Shown: positions 15,426-23,827 of the stretch, piece after piece | Layout of the letters: every line of letters begins with the position of its first letter | Numbering within the stretch: position 1 is the first letter of the stretch | Source: M0108 sp963841065 | GTDB lineage: Bacteria > Pseudomonadota > Gammaproteobacteria > Chromatiales > Chromatiaceae | Assembly (NCBI GenBank): GCA_963841065.1 | Contig: CAWJBI010000051.1 | Span: 1-64,000 of the forward strand | Length of the DNA stretch: 64,000 nucleotides | Direction: 5' to 3' | Position numbers and translations under genes: made by a program | Notes under the pieces: generated by a model | The model's database searches: none | What the model was told of the DNA's origin: nothing | Seen by the model: only the letters and a program-made list of their open reading frames with translations

Positions 15426-17741
15426 ATGAAACGACTCCTGAAAATTCTGCTGACCCTGCTGGCGATCCCGGTGGCGGTGATCGCGGCGGTGCACTTTTTC
15501 GTCGATCCCAATGATTACAAAAACGAAATCAGTGCCTGGGTCGGGAAGGCTACCGGCCGGCAACTGACCTTGGGGGGTGATCTGGGGCTGTCGGTTTTTC
15601 CCTGGATCGGGGTGGAGGTACGGGAGGCGAGCCTGTCCCAGCCCGCGGGTTTTGGGGACGAGCCCTTCGCGCGCATCCACGAGGTACAGGCCCGGCTGAA
15701 ATTCTTGCCCCTCTTGCGGGGGCGCTTGGAGGTGGGGGAGGTGCTGGGCACCGGCGTGACCCTTAATTTGATCCGCGCCCCGGATGGTCGCGCCAACTGG
15801 GAGGACCTGGCTGGCGGCGAGCCGGCGTCCCCGGCCCCCCTGGCCGTGACGCCTCGGGGCCCGAGGCTGGCGACCGCGACCGCCGCGCCGCCGCTCCCGG
15901 ACGGCACCGGTGAGGGCATCGCCCTCGCCGGTGTGCAACTGAACTGGGACGATCAGGAAACTGGGTCCCTCCTCGTCTTGAAGGATCTCAGTCTGGCGAT
16001 TCCCCAACTCGACCTGGCGGCGCCGCTGGAGCTGACCCTTGCTGGCAACCTGGCGGGGCAGGGGATGGATAGCGATGCCCATCTGGTCCTGGAGGCCAGC
16101 CTCAAACTGCCCGCGGATGGTCGTACCCTGGCGGCGACCCCCTTCACCCTGCGGCTGGAGGGCCTGGCCCTGACGGATGGCGCCCTGCTGAATGGCAACC
16201 TGGCGGGGACGGTAGGCGGCGATCTGCATGCTCGGGTCTATTCCTTCCCCGGCCTCAAGTTGCGGCTGGACCTGAGCGGCGGGGTCTTCCAGGCCAAGCC
16301 ACTGCAAATCAAGGGTATGGCGGATCTGGATCTCGATAACGAGGCCCAGACCCTGGCCCTGCGCGGCCTGGTTCTGGAGAGTGGCAAGCTCCGACTGACC
16401 GGCGATGCCGCCGCTACCCAACTCCATGCGGGTCCCCGGTACCAGGGCCACTTGGTCCTGGATGCTTTCGATCCCCGCGCCTGGCTGGCGGATCAGGGCC
16501 TGAAGCCGCCGGCCATGACCGATCCCGCCGCCTTTACCCTGCTCGCCCTGGGCTCCGACTGGCAATGGGCGGCGGACCGGTTCGATCTCAAGGGGCTGGA
16601 TATGACCCTGGACAAGAGCCGGGTCAGCGGCACCTGGTCCTGGTTGCCGGGACCGGCCGCGCGCCAGGAGTTTGATTTGCGGATGGATCGGCTCGATCTC
16701 GATGCCTATCTACCACCGTCGCCAGCTACGCCCGTCCCGGTCGCCAGCTCCGGCGCCCCGCCGGCCACCGGTCCCGCCCGCGCGCCCTGGTTGCTGAGGC
16801 TGCTGGTCGCCGAGGCCCTCGCCGCCCCCGCTCCCGTGCCCGGGTCGGCCCTGAACCTGGACCCGGTTGCCGCCCTCCGTGCCCTGAACCTGCAAGGCCG
16901 ACTCCGCATCAACCAGTTGCGCTTCCGGGGCCTGACCTTTGGCGATTTCGATGGCCGTTTCACCAGTCAAGGCGGCCAGTTCCGCCTGGAGGAGCAGGTC
17001 GCGCGTTTCTATGCCGGTAAGCTGCGGGGTCAGGTCAACATCGATGCCACCCAGGCCCAGCCGCTGCTGACCCTCAACCAGCAGGCGGAGGCGGTCAATG
17101 TCGGTGACCTGCTGCGCGACCTGAAAGGCGAGGGACGGCTGACCGGCACGGGCAATTTGGAGGTCGATCTGAGCAGCCGGGGCTGGTCCCAGGAGGAGTT
17201 CATCCAGGGCCTGTCCGGCCAGGCCAGCCTGAAGGTCGCCAAGGGCCATCTGCGGGGCTTCGATCTGGAGCGGGCTATCCAGCGCGCCGAGGAGGGCATA
17301 CGGGGCAAGGCCGGCCCACCCAAGGCGGACGGGCCGGAACAGACCGAGTTTAACGACCTGCGGGCCACGGCCCGGATCGAGCAGGGGATCATCGCCACCC
17401 AGGATCTCCAGGCCAGTTCCGGCTACTTTCAGGCCAAGGGCAAGGGCCGCATTGACCTGCCCAAGGATGAGCTGGATTTCGATATCGAGGCCCGAGTGGT
17501 CAATGCCCCCGCGGATCGTGCCATCAAGGAGATCGAGGGTATCCCCATCCCCATTCACGTCAGTGGCAGTCTTCGGTTTCCGGAGTGGCGTCTCGACCCC
17601 AGTCCCGTTGTCAAGGAAGTGGCGCGGCGGCGCCTGGAACAGGAGTTGGATCGCGGCGAGGGTAACCGCCTGCAGCAACTGGAGGAACGCACCGGTATCC
17701 GGGGCCTGGAAAAGGGCTTGAAGTCCTTGCTGGGACGCTGA
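15426..17741 (+). CDS. asmA: AsmA-family protein
   Basis: A 771-residue protein with one N-terminal membrane helix (about 5-25) and a large periplasmic part. The N-terminal AsmA region is clear: DPNDYKNEISAWVGKATGR and LGLSVFPWIGVEVREASLS, then a C-terminal AsmA domain (LSGQASLKVAKGHLRGFDLE and VVNAPADRAIKEIEGIPIPI). AsmA proteins belong to the bridge-like group thought to help phospholipid transport between the inner and outer membranes. A Pro/Ala-rich linker around 135-160 and another at 435-465 separate repeat blocks. It is followed after 44 bases by mutY. Confidence 0.92.
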   Translation: MKRLLKILLTLLAIPVAVIAAVHFFVDPNDYKNEISAWVGKATGRQLTLGGDLGLSVFPWIGVEVREASLSQPAGFGDEPFARIHEVQARLKFLPLLRGRLEVGEVLGTGVTLNLIRAPDGRANWEDLAGGEPASPAPLAVTPRGPRLATATAAPPLPDGTGEGIALAGVQLNWDDQETGSLLVLKDLSLAIPQLDLAAPLELTLAGNLAGQGMDSDAHLVLEASLKLPADGRTLAATPFTLRLEGLALTDGALLNGNLAGTVGGDLHARVYSFPGLKLRLDLSGGVFQAKPLQIKGMADLDLDNEAQTLALRGLVLESGKLRLTGDAAATQLHAGPRYQGHLVLDAFDPRAWLADQGLKPPAMTDPAAFTLLALGSDWQWAADRFDLKGLDMTLDKSRVSGTWSWLPGPAARQEFDLRMDRLDLDAYLPPSPATPVPVASSGAPPATGPARAPWLLRLLVAEALAAPAPVPGSALNLDPVAALRALNLQGRLRINQLRFRGLTFGDFDGRFTSQGGQFRLEEQVARFYAGKLRGQVNIDATQAQPLLTLNQQAEAVNVGDLLRDLKGEGRLTGTGNLEVDLSSRGWSQEEFIQGLSGQASLKVAKGHLRGFDLERAIQRAEEGIRGKAGPPKADGPEQTEFNDLRATARIEQGIIATQDLQASSGYFQAKGKGRIDLPKDELDFDIEARVVNAPADRAIKEIEGIPIPIHVSGSLRFPEWRLDPSPVVKEVARRRLEQELDRGEGNRLQQLEERTGIRGLEKGLKSLLGR

Positions 17742-17785
17742 GCAGGGGCTTGTGCCTAGGGCCTGCCCCTTCGTGACGGTCGGAC

Positions 17786-18941
17786 ATGGCATCACCATCC
17801 CCGGGGCCCGTTGCGGCGACCGGGATGGTTGAGGGCCCCGGCCAGGGACCAGGCGATGCCCTGAACGCTCCCCGGGACTTCGCCCAGCGCGTCCTCGCCT
17901 GGTTCGACCGCCATGGCCGCAAGGATCTGCCCTGGCAGCGCGACCCCAGCCCCTACCGGGTCTGGATCTCCGAGATCATGCTCCAGCAAACCCAGGTCGC
18001 GACGGTCACCCCCTATTTCGAGCGCTTCATGACCCGCTTCCCCCGTCTGGCGGATCTGGCGGCGGCCGAGGTGGACGAGGTGCTCGGCTATTGGTCGGGC
18101 CTTGGCTACTATGCCCGGGCCCGCAATCTTCATGGCGCCGCGCGCCTGCTCCAGGATCGCCATGGTGGCGACTTTCCCCCGACCCTGGAGGCGGTCCAGG
18201 CCCTCCCCGGGATTGGCCGTTCCACCGCCGGGGCCATCCTGTCCCTGGCCCGCGGCCAGCGTCATGCCATCCTCGACGGCAACGTCAAACGGGTCCTGGC
18301 CCGGTACCGGGCCATTCCCGGCTGGCCGGGTCAGGGCCCCGTGCTCGCCCAACTCTGGGGGCTGGCGGAGGAACTCACCCCCGGCGAGCGCCCCGGCGAT
18401 TACAACCAGGCCATGATGGATTTGGGGGCCACGGTCTGCACCCGCGCCAACCCCGCCTGCGCGCGCTGCCCGCTGGTGGCGGATTGCCGGGCCCATGCCG
18501 CGGGTCAGGCCACGGCCTATCCCCAGCCCAAGCCCCGCCAGGTCCTACCCAGCCGCGCGGCCTGGTTCCTGATCCTGCACAATCCCCAGGGCGAGGTGCT
18601 GCTGGAGCGGCGTCCCCCGACGGGTATCTGGGGCGGGCTCTGGAGCCTGCCCGAGTGCCAGGTCACCGAGAATCCCCTGGATTGGTGCCGTGCCCACCTG
18701 GGTGTCGAGGCGCAACTGGTTGAAAAACTCCCGGCCCGCCGTCATACCTTCTCGCACTTCAAACTTGAGATAAAGCCGCTGCGGCTAAGACTGGCGAAAT
18801 GGCCCGATCGGGTGGCCGAGAGTGACGGCCTGATCTGGCATACCCCTGGCGTCTGCCCTTGCCGTCGGCCTGCCAGCCCCAGTGGTTCGCTTACTGCGAG
18901 AAATCAGCAGCGACCGGATCGCGTCGGATGGCATCCAGTAA
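17786..18941 (+). CDS. mutY: Adenine DNA glycosylase MutY (one frameshift near the C-terminus)
   Basis: MutY removes adenine mispaired with 8-oxoguanine. Motifs: catalytic Glu in SEIMLQQTQVATV, helix-hairpin-helix LPGIGRSTAGAI, catalytic Asp in AILDGNVKRVLAR, and the 4Fe-4S cysteines CTRANPACARCPLVADC with the C-x6-C-x2-C-x5-C spacing. The C-terminal Nudix-like domain recognises 8-oxoG. As sequenced the frame runs on into yggX. Removing one C from the run at 18843-18846 instead gives HTLASALAVGLPAPVVRLL, a normal MutY end, and TAA at 18939-18941. So the long fused frame is an artefact of one extra base. The N-terminal 25 residues before APRDFAQRVL are not conserved; ATG at 17825 is an alternative start. 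Confidence 0.92.
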
Positions 18942-19012
18942 GGGTAGATACCGGCGATCCCGGTAAGAAGATTCAATCATTCAAACAGTTAATCACAGAG
19001 GCTCGATTCTTC

Positions 19013-19285
19013 ATGACTCGAATGGTAAATTGCGTCAAGCTCGGCCGCGAGGCCGAAGGCCTCGACCGTCCCCCCTATCCCGGCGAACTCGGCAAGCGCG
19101 TCTTCGAGAATGTCTCCCGGCAAGCCTGGCAAGACTGGCTCCGCCACCAGACCATGCTCATCAACGAAAACCGCCTGAGCCCCATGGACCCCAAGTCCCG
19201 AAAATACCTGGAAGAACAGATGGAAAGCTTCTTCTTCGGCGCGGGCGCCGCCCCGCCGCCGGATTACCGACCACCCCAGGCTTGA
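19013..19285 (+). CDS. yggX: YggX, probable Fe(2+)-trafficking protein
   Basis: A 90-residue protein. It opens MTRMVNCVKLGREAEGLDRP and carries the conserved Cys7, then GELGKRVFENVS and HQTMLINENRLSPMDP, as in YggX. YggX protects Fe-S clusters from oxidants and is often encoded after mutY, as here, where MutY itself is an Fe-S enzyme. A proline-rich tail of about 12 residues (APPPDYRPPQA) is longer than usual. The stop overlaps the -35 box of the next tRNA promoter. Confidence 0.95.
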   Translation: MTRMVNCVKLGREAEGLDRPPYPGELGKRVFENVSRQAWQDWLRHQTMLINENRLSPMDPKSRKYLEEQMESFFFGAGAAPPPDYRPPQA

Positions 19286-19310
19286 CGAAAACCCGGGGGT
19301 CCGGTCTAAT
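19282..19310 (+). promoter_or_regulatory. Likely promoter of tRNA-Phe
   Basis: TTGACG at 19282-19287 and TCTAAT at 19305-19310 are separated by 17 bases, 16 bases before the tRNA. The -35 overlaps the yggX stop codon. A GCCCC discriminator follows the -10. Confidence 0.65.
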
Positions 19311-19326
19311 ATGCCCCTTCGCGCAA

Positions 19327-19402
<76 letters not shown>

Positions 19403-19596
19403 AATTACAAAGAGTTAGGCGCGCATGGAAGCGTATCAGTCCCCCTTATAATGCCCCTTTCGCGTCCCGCAGTGTCCCCTGTGCACTCCCCAGGCCCAGC
19501 AGCGGCGCCCCTTCTCGGCTAGATCTAGATTTCAGCTCCACCCCACCTGCATGAGTATGGGATTCGGAAATTAGTGAAAACAGGGGCACCAGGGTC

Positions 19597-20916
19597 TTAC
19601 TTGCTCAGTTCAGCAGGGACACCGGGCACCAGCCCCATGCAGTTGGCGTAGTAGGCCACGGTCGCCGGCCAGTCGCTGAAGATGGCCCGAATCCCCACCT
19701 CTTGGGCGAGTACGTCCAGGACCCGCAGCACATCGCCCTCGCGGCGGATAGCCGGGGCGATGGTCTGATAGTAGAAGTCCTGGCCGCCGGCGACGATGTT
19801 CCCAGACCGCTCCAGGCTCCAGGGAACGATCTCCAAGTCTGCCGCCTGGGCGGCGCGGGCATAGGCCGAAGGCCGGATGGCCCCCGTGGCATCCCCCTCC
19901 AGCAGGGCGAAGAGTGGCGGTGCGATGATGTTAATGCCCTCGGCCTTGAACGCCTGTAGTGCGGCGGGGGAGGGCAGGTCCGCCACCTTCTCGGCAGCCT
20001 CCAAGTAAACCGCCTGGCGGCCGAAAGCCGGCTCGTGCGCGAGCCAGTAGCGGATGTCCCGCCGGTCGAAGGATTGGGGCCAGACGCGCCGCGGGTCGAC
20101 GCCGGCCGCCTTGTAGTCGTCGATCAGCTTCTGGGCGAAGGCCTCCTGGGTGAGGCCACCAAAGGGCATGGGAACCACCGGCGTTTTGAGCTCCGGGATC
20201 ATCTGTACCCCCAGTTCCAGGAAGAGGGTGATGCTCTCGCGGTGGGTCATCGGGGTCCCCCAGGCTGGCCCAGCCTCCACCCCCACCATGGCCAGGGTCG
20301 GGCCCTGCAGATATTCCTCTGGGGTCCTGGCGCGGGGGTTGAAGCCGTCCCGTTTGCCGCGCAGGCGGCGGAATTCCGCCAGGGTCAGGTCGCTGGTCCG
20401 GCACTCGGCGCTGGCCGGGGTCAGGAGGTTATCGTCCTCATTAAACCTGGCCGGCACGAAGGGCCGGGTGCACTTGGCCGCCAGGTCTGGGATTATCAGG
20501 ATATCGGTGGTGGTGTGCAGGTCGTCCTGGGCATGGCGGCACACCAGTTCCAGGTCCTGGGTGAAGGTTACGTCACACTCGATGAACCCCGCCCCCTGGC
20601 GGGCCGCCGCCAGGTAGGATTCCCGCGTGTGCTCCGGGTAGCCCAGACAGGCGCCGCGGTGGCCGATAGTGAAATCCGTGCGCCGGAAGGGGCCTTGGGC
20701 GCAACTCAGCAGTTTCGACTTGAGGGGACCCTCGGCCAGGTCGTTGACCAAGAAGAGCGGCCGGGATCCCAGTTCGATGGGTTCCCTAAGGTGCTGGTGC
20801 GGGTGCATGCTGTCCTCGGCGGTAAGTTCGGCGGCCATAATCCCTGTGGCGGCGTATCCAAGCAGCAAACCGCCCAGTAGGGCCAGACACGGACGGCGGG
20901 GTCGCTGTGGGTTCAT
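19597..20916 (-). CDS. Secreted glycerophosphodiester phosphodiesterase
   Basis: A 439-residue protein with an N-terminal signal peptide (about 1-28, ending IMAAE). The GDPD fold is shown by IGHRGACLGYPEHTRESY (catalytic His and Arg), IECDVTFTQDLELVCRHAQDD with the metal-binding Glu and Asp, and IPELKTP further on. These enzymes cleave glycerophosphodiesters to glycerol-3-phosphate. The length is above the compact GDPD size and resembles secreted GlpQ-like enzymes. Its start overlaps the stop of the HIT gene upstream (ATGA), so the two are co-translated. Confidence 0.88.
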   Translation of the reverse strand: MNPQRPRRPCLALLGGLLLGYAATGIMAAELTAEDSMHPHQHLREPIELGSRPLFLVNDLAEGPLKSKLLSCAQGPFRRTDFTIGHRGACLGYPEHTRESYLAAARQGAGFIECDVTFTQDLELVCRHAQDDLHTTTDILIIPDLAAKCTRPFVPARFNEDDNLLTPASAECRTSDLTLAEFRRLRGKRDGFNPRARTPEEYLQGPTLAMVGVEAGPAWGTPMTHRESITLFLELGVQMIPELKTPVVPMPFGGLTQEAFAQKLIDDYKAAGVDPRRVWPQSFDRRDIRYWLAHEPAFGRQAVYLEAAEKVADLPSPAALQAFKAEGINIIAPPLFALLEGDATGAIRPSAYARAAQAADLEIVPWSLERSGNIVAGGQDFYYQTIAPAIRREGDVLRVLDVLAQEVGIRAIFSDWPATVAYYANCMGLVPGVPAELSK

Positions 20917-21353
20917 CGGGATGGTCTCCCAGGCGAGGCAAGCGGGACGGTTCCAGGGCCTAGCAGCGCAACTCGGATCGCGTCAATTTCTTCCGCCGCA
21001 TATTCCCGGCGCTGGGTCAAATTGCCCCATACCGGCTTGGGCCAGCAGGGGTCGTCGGGACGCCGGCCGATGACATGGACGTGCAATTGGGGCACCAGAT
21101 TGCCGATCCAGGCGACGTTGATCTTGGGACAGGCCAGCACCTCCGTCAGGTAATTTGAGACCCGCTTGCAATCGGCTAGCACCCCATCGCGCTGCGGGAT
21201 GGGCAGTTCCAGCAGATTGCCCAGGTCAGTCTCGGGGACCAGGATGAACCAGGGTACCAAGGCGTTGCGGTGGAGCAACAAGCGGCTATGGGACAGCCGG
21301 CCTAGGCAATGGCAGTCGGCTTGCAGTTGCGGGTGGAGGGCGAAGGAGGGCAT
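20913..21353 (-). CDS. HIT-domain nucleotide-binding protein
   Basis: A 146-residue protein with the histidine-triad region LVPQLHVHVIGRRPDDPCW. The first His of the HxHxH triad is Gln, while the catalytic second His and the third are kept; this QLHxHV form is common in one branch of proteobacterial HIT proteins. The family hydrolyses or transfers nucleotide phosphoramidates and dinucleotides. Substrate unknown. It overlaps the phosphodiesterase gene and diverges from the lipoprotein gene at 21411. Confidence 0.87.
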   Translation of the reverse strand: MPSFALHPQLQADCHCLGRLSHSRLLLHRNALVPWFILVPETDLGNLLELPIPQRDGVLADCKRVSNYLTEVLACPKINVAWIGNLVPQLHVHVIGRRPDDPCWPKPVWGNLTQRREYAAEEIDAIRVALLGPGTVPLASPGRPSR

Positions 21354-21410
21354 GTGAGACTATGATGGAACAAAGGCGACCGCGACACCATGACTAGAGG
21401 AATTTTAACC

Positions 21411-21848
21411 ATGTCCCGCTTATCCCGCCCATCCCTCACGGTCCTCGCCCTGCTCACCGCCGCCGGGCTGACCGGTTGCCCCAACCCGCGTGAAGACGTG
21501 CGCCTGAGCCTGTGCAAGGATATGGTCACCGGGCAATTGGGTGCCGAGCCGACGTGGCAAGGGAGCGAAGCCCAGATCCGGGGCTATGAGGACGCGGTGG
21601 TCAGCCTTCGCTTTACAAGCAGTGCCGGTGCCGGGCGGGCCGAGTGTGCCTACAAACATGCCAAGGGCGAGGATACGGCGATCACGCTGGCCAATCCCAT
21701 CGAAGCCTACGCCACCTCGCCCTCGCGGATGACCCTCAATGGCCGCACCCTGACCGGCCCGGAACTCGCCCGCGCCGTCCAGCAGGCGCTGGGAAAGCAA
21801 GGGCGGGAGTTCCTTGACCGGACAAAGGAGACCTTGCGGGGCCAGTGA
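21411..21848 (+). CDS. Small predicted lipoprotein of unknown function
   Basis: A 145-residue protein. The start at 21411 has TAGAGG 10 bases upstream and gives a lipoprotein signal with lipobox LTGC (Cys at about residue 23). The mature part has two further Cys residues (SLCKD and AECAY) that could form a disulfide in the periplasm. An in-frame ATG at 21390 would add seven residues without changing this. I do not recognise a family. It is divergent from the HIT gene with about 57 bases between them. Confidence 0.75.
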   Translation: MSRLSRPSLTVLALLTAAGLTGCPNPREDVRLSLCKDMVTGQLGAEPTWQGSEAQIRGYEDAVVSLRFTSSAGAGRAECAYKHAKGEDTAITLANPIEAYATSPSRMTLNGRTLTGPELARAVQQALGKQGREFLDRTKETLRGQ

Positions 21849-22157
21849 CAGCCCTATGCGGGTGGGCTGACGACCTTGTGGCCGCCATTGACCGGCATTC
21901 GCCCTTCGCGGTTATCCTGGCACCGCCAGGTAAGTCATTGAAGCTGACTTGTCCCCAGCATCTGTGGATAACTATGTCGATAAGGCTGGGTGAATCGCCG
22001 AGAAGGCACGTCCTAACAGGGCTGGGGCGGTACTGGCCACTTTCTGGTCAAAAAAATATAACATACACTATCAGTTGGTTAGCTATCGATAATGTTTTCC
22101 GTCCTGGGCGCTTGACAACTTTCGCATCATCCGTTTCATCTTGTGAGTAAAGATGGC
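21849..22157. other. Noncoding stretch with two DnaA-box-like sites and an AT-rich tract
   Basis: No convincing gene. TGTGGATAA at 21963-21971 is a perfect match to the DnaA box, and TGTCGATAA at 21975-21983 matches with one difference, in the same orientation 12 bases apart. An AT-rich tract follows at about 22050-22100, unusual in this GC-rich region. It could be a DnaA-responsive control region or a remnant of a plasmid origin. No dnaA, rep or par gene is in the window. Confidence 0.4.
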
Positions 22158-22336
22158 TCAGCCGATGAGGGTATAGCGGCGGACATCGGGCGCCACCGCC
22201 AGCAGGGGCTCGCCTTGCGCCAAGGCCCCTGCAGGTGGGGTGTGACGGCATGCGCCGCCAGGGCCGCCTCGTCCACCCATTCCTCGACAAAGGTGAAGTC
22301 GGTCGACTCGCCGCTGTTGCGCAGTAGCCTGGCTCC
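22158..22336 (-). pseudogene. Antibiotic biosynthesis monooxygenase (ABM/YgiN-like) fragment
   Basis: The minus strand reads RLLRNSGESTDFTFVEEW and then VDEAALAAHAVTPHLQ in one frame, followed after a shift of two bases by ALAQGEPLLAVAPDVRRYTLIG and a stop at 22158-22160. This is the C-terminal half of a small ABM-domain quinol monooxygenase (FVEEW, ATPHLQ motifs). The N-terminal half is missing; the ion-channel gene ends where it would lie. So it is truncated at the 5' end and frameshifted. Confidence 0.6.
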
Positions 22337-22774
22337 TCACTTGACCATATCCCTTCGCTTGAGCAAATCCTGCAGCATGGTCATGAGGGCCGCGGCCGTC
22401 ATACCTAACATCAGGACGCCGTTGAGGGCCTCCATGGGGCCCAGTAGTTTCCAGGGCCTGCTCATGACGATGTCGCCGTAGCCGAGGGCGGCAAAATTGA
22501 CCGCCGAATGGTAGAAGGCCTCGTAGAAGGCGTCGAATTCCCCCAGCCAGACAAAAATACTGGCCCAGAGCAGGATCTGCAGGAAGTTGCCGAGCATGAT
22601 GATGAGCATCACCATCAGCAGCGGGCGGATTTCAGCGAGCAGGCCCTGGCCCCCGCTCCGCGGCTGCATAATATGCCGCGCGTAGTAGCGGACGCCCGCC
22701 ACGGTGAAGGTCGCCTGCAGGACCAGGCACAGGAGCATGGCGGGCAGGCCGATCATCAGATTCGCCAATATCAT
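22337..22774 (-). CDS. Two-helix ion channel protein (potassium channel-like)
   Basis: A 145-residue membrane protein. Two hydrophobic segments lie at the start (about 1-22) and at 50-75, followed by a pore-like segment NFAALGYGDIVMS with the GYGD selectivity-filter signature, and a last helix (about 115-135). This is the layout of Ion_trans_2 channels, with one extra N-terminal helix. The start at 22774 has GGAGG 6 bases upstream and overlaps the stop of the DUF2955 gene (ATGA), so it is translated with the efflux genes. An ion channel coupled to an efflux operon is uncommon and may balance charge; this is inference. Confidence 0.8.
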   Translation of the reverse strand: MILANLMIGLPAMLLCLVLQATFTVAGVRYYARHIMQPRSGGQGLLAEIRPLLMVMLIIMLGNFLQILLWASIFVWLGEFDAFYEAFYHSAVNFAALGYGDIVMSRPWKLLGPMEALNGVLMLGMTAAALMTMLQDLLKRRDMVK

Positions 22775-23820
22775 GCCGTTCCTCCGGTTACACCCGGGTG
22801 GTAGGAGCTGGCCTGCCCTCGGGGGGCACGCCAGCGTTCGAGTATCCAGACCATGGCCCAGGCGTAAAGGGCCACACCAACAAAGAGGGCGATGCGGCCG
22901 AGGGAGGTCCCGACCACACCCTCGCCGTTGGCGCTGTCCTCGATGGCGGGTCCGAGCAGGATCAGCATGGTCGTCAGGGCGCTGCTCCAGAAGGCGGGCG
23001 GAAACCGCGTGACCCTGATCCGGTAAATCCCGGCACCGGCCCACAGGGCGGCCGCCATCAGCCACAGCATCAACATCCACAGGTTTGGCAACAGCGACAA
23101 ACCGAGCCAGACCAGGAGGGCTATCGCCGCCGCCATCAGCGTCGATCCGACCAGTTGCCGGCCCGCCGAGCGGGTATCCGCCGAGCAGGCCTGCTGGCCC
23201 AGGGTCACCGTATTCATGATCGCCGCCAGATAATAGCTGGGGTTGGTCAGCGCCAGGACGAACACCGGCATGACCACCAGCATGCCGCGCAGCGCGATCC
23301 AGGCGGCCGACACGGGAGCCAGGACCGGCGGCGGCGCGGGGCGGCTGGCCAGTCCCGGCGGGTCGGGGAACAGCGCTTGGGTCATGCCGCTCACCACGAC
23401 GCCGATCAGGAGCCCCACCGCCAGCGTCGTCGCGATCATCGTCACCAGCGCCTGTTCGGCCACCCCCGCCACCGGGATCAGGGTGAAGGTGATCACCAGC
23501 ACCTGGGTCAGCGGGTTGCCGGTGCGCAATCCCAGGAAGAAGAGGGCAAAGAGGATGACGCTGGTCAGCAAGACCCCGCTCATGGGGTAGTTTTCCAGGA
23601 GCGGCACCATGAATACGCCCAACACCACCAAGCCAGCGAGGAGGATGGCGACGACGAGGCCCTTGACCAGGGGTAACGGCGGTCCCGGCTTGATCAGCAA
23701 GGTCACCGCCATCAGGCAGCACAGGTAGGGTAGGGGCAGCGCCAGACCATAGGCGATCAGGGCGGCGAGGCCCAGACCCACCGTCAGCCGCAGGACCGCC
23801 TTATCGGCCGGGTGGAGCAT
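22771..23820 (-). CDS. DUF2955/FUSC-like inner-membrane protein
   Basis: A 349-residue protein with about ten membrane segments in two blocks of five, the pattern of DUF2955 and related fusaric-acid-resistance-like (FUSC) proteins. It starts MLHPADKAVLRLTVGLGLAALIAY. It is encoded with a HlyD-type adaptor and a NodT-type outer-membrane channel, the usual partners of such proteins in efflux of aromatic acids or biocides. The substrate cannot be told from sequence. Only 7 bases separate it from the adaptor gene. Confidence 0.82.
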   Translation of the reverse strand: MLHPADKAVLRLTVGLGLAALIAYGLALPLPYLCCLMAVTLLIKPGPPLPLVKGLVVAILLAGLVVLGVFMVPLLENYPMSGVLLTSVILFALFFLGLRTGNPLTQVLVITFTLIPVAGVAEQALVTMIATTLAVGLLIGVVVSGMTQALFPDPPGLASRPAPPPVLAPVSAAWIALRGMLVVMPVFVLALTNPSYYLAAIMNTVTLGQQACSADTRSAGRQLVGSTLMAAAIALLVWLGLSLLPNLWMLMLWLMAAALWAGAGIYRIRVTRFPPAFWSSALTTMLILLGPAIEDSANGEGVVGTSLGRIALFVGVALYAWAMVWILERWRAPRGQASSYHPGVTGGTA

Positions 23821-23827
23821 CCGCGGC

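Noticed and set aside
17786..19285. Apparent MutY-YggX fusion protein in one long frame
   Set aside because: Removing one C at 18843-18846 restores the normal MutY end and a TAA at 18939, leaving yggX with its own ATG at 19013.
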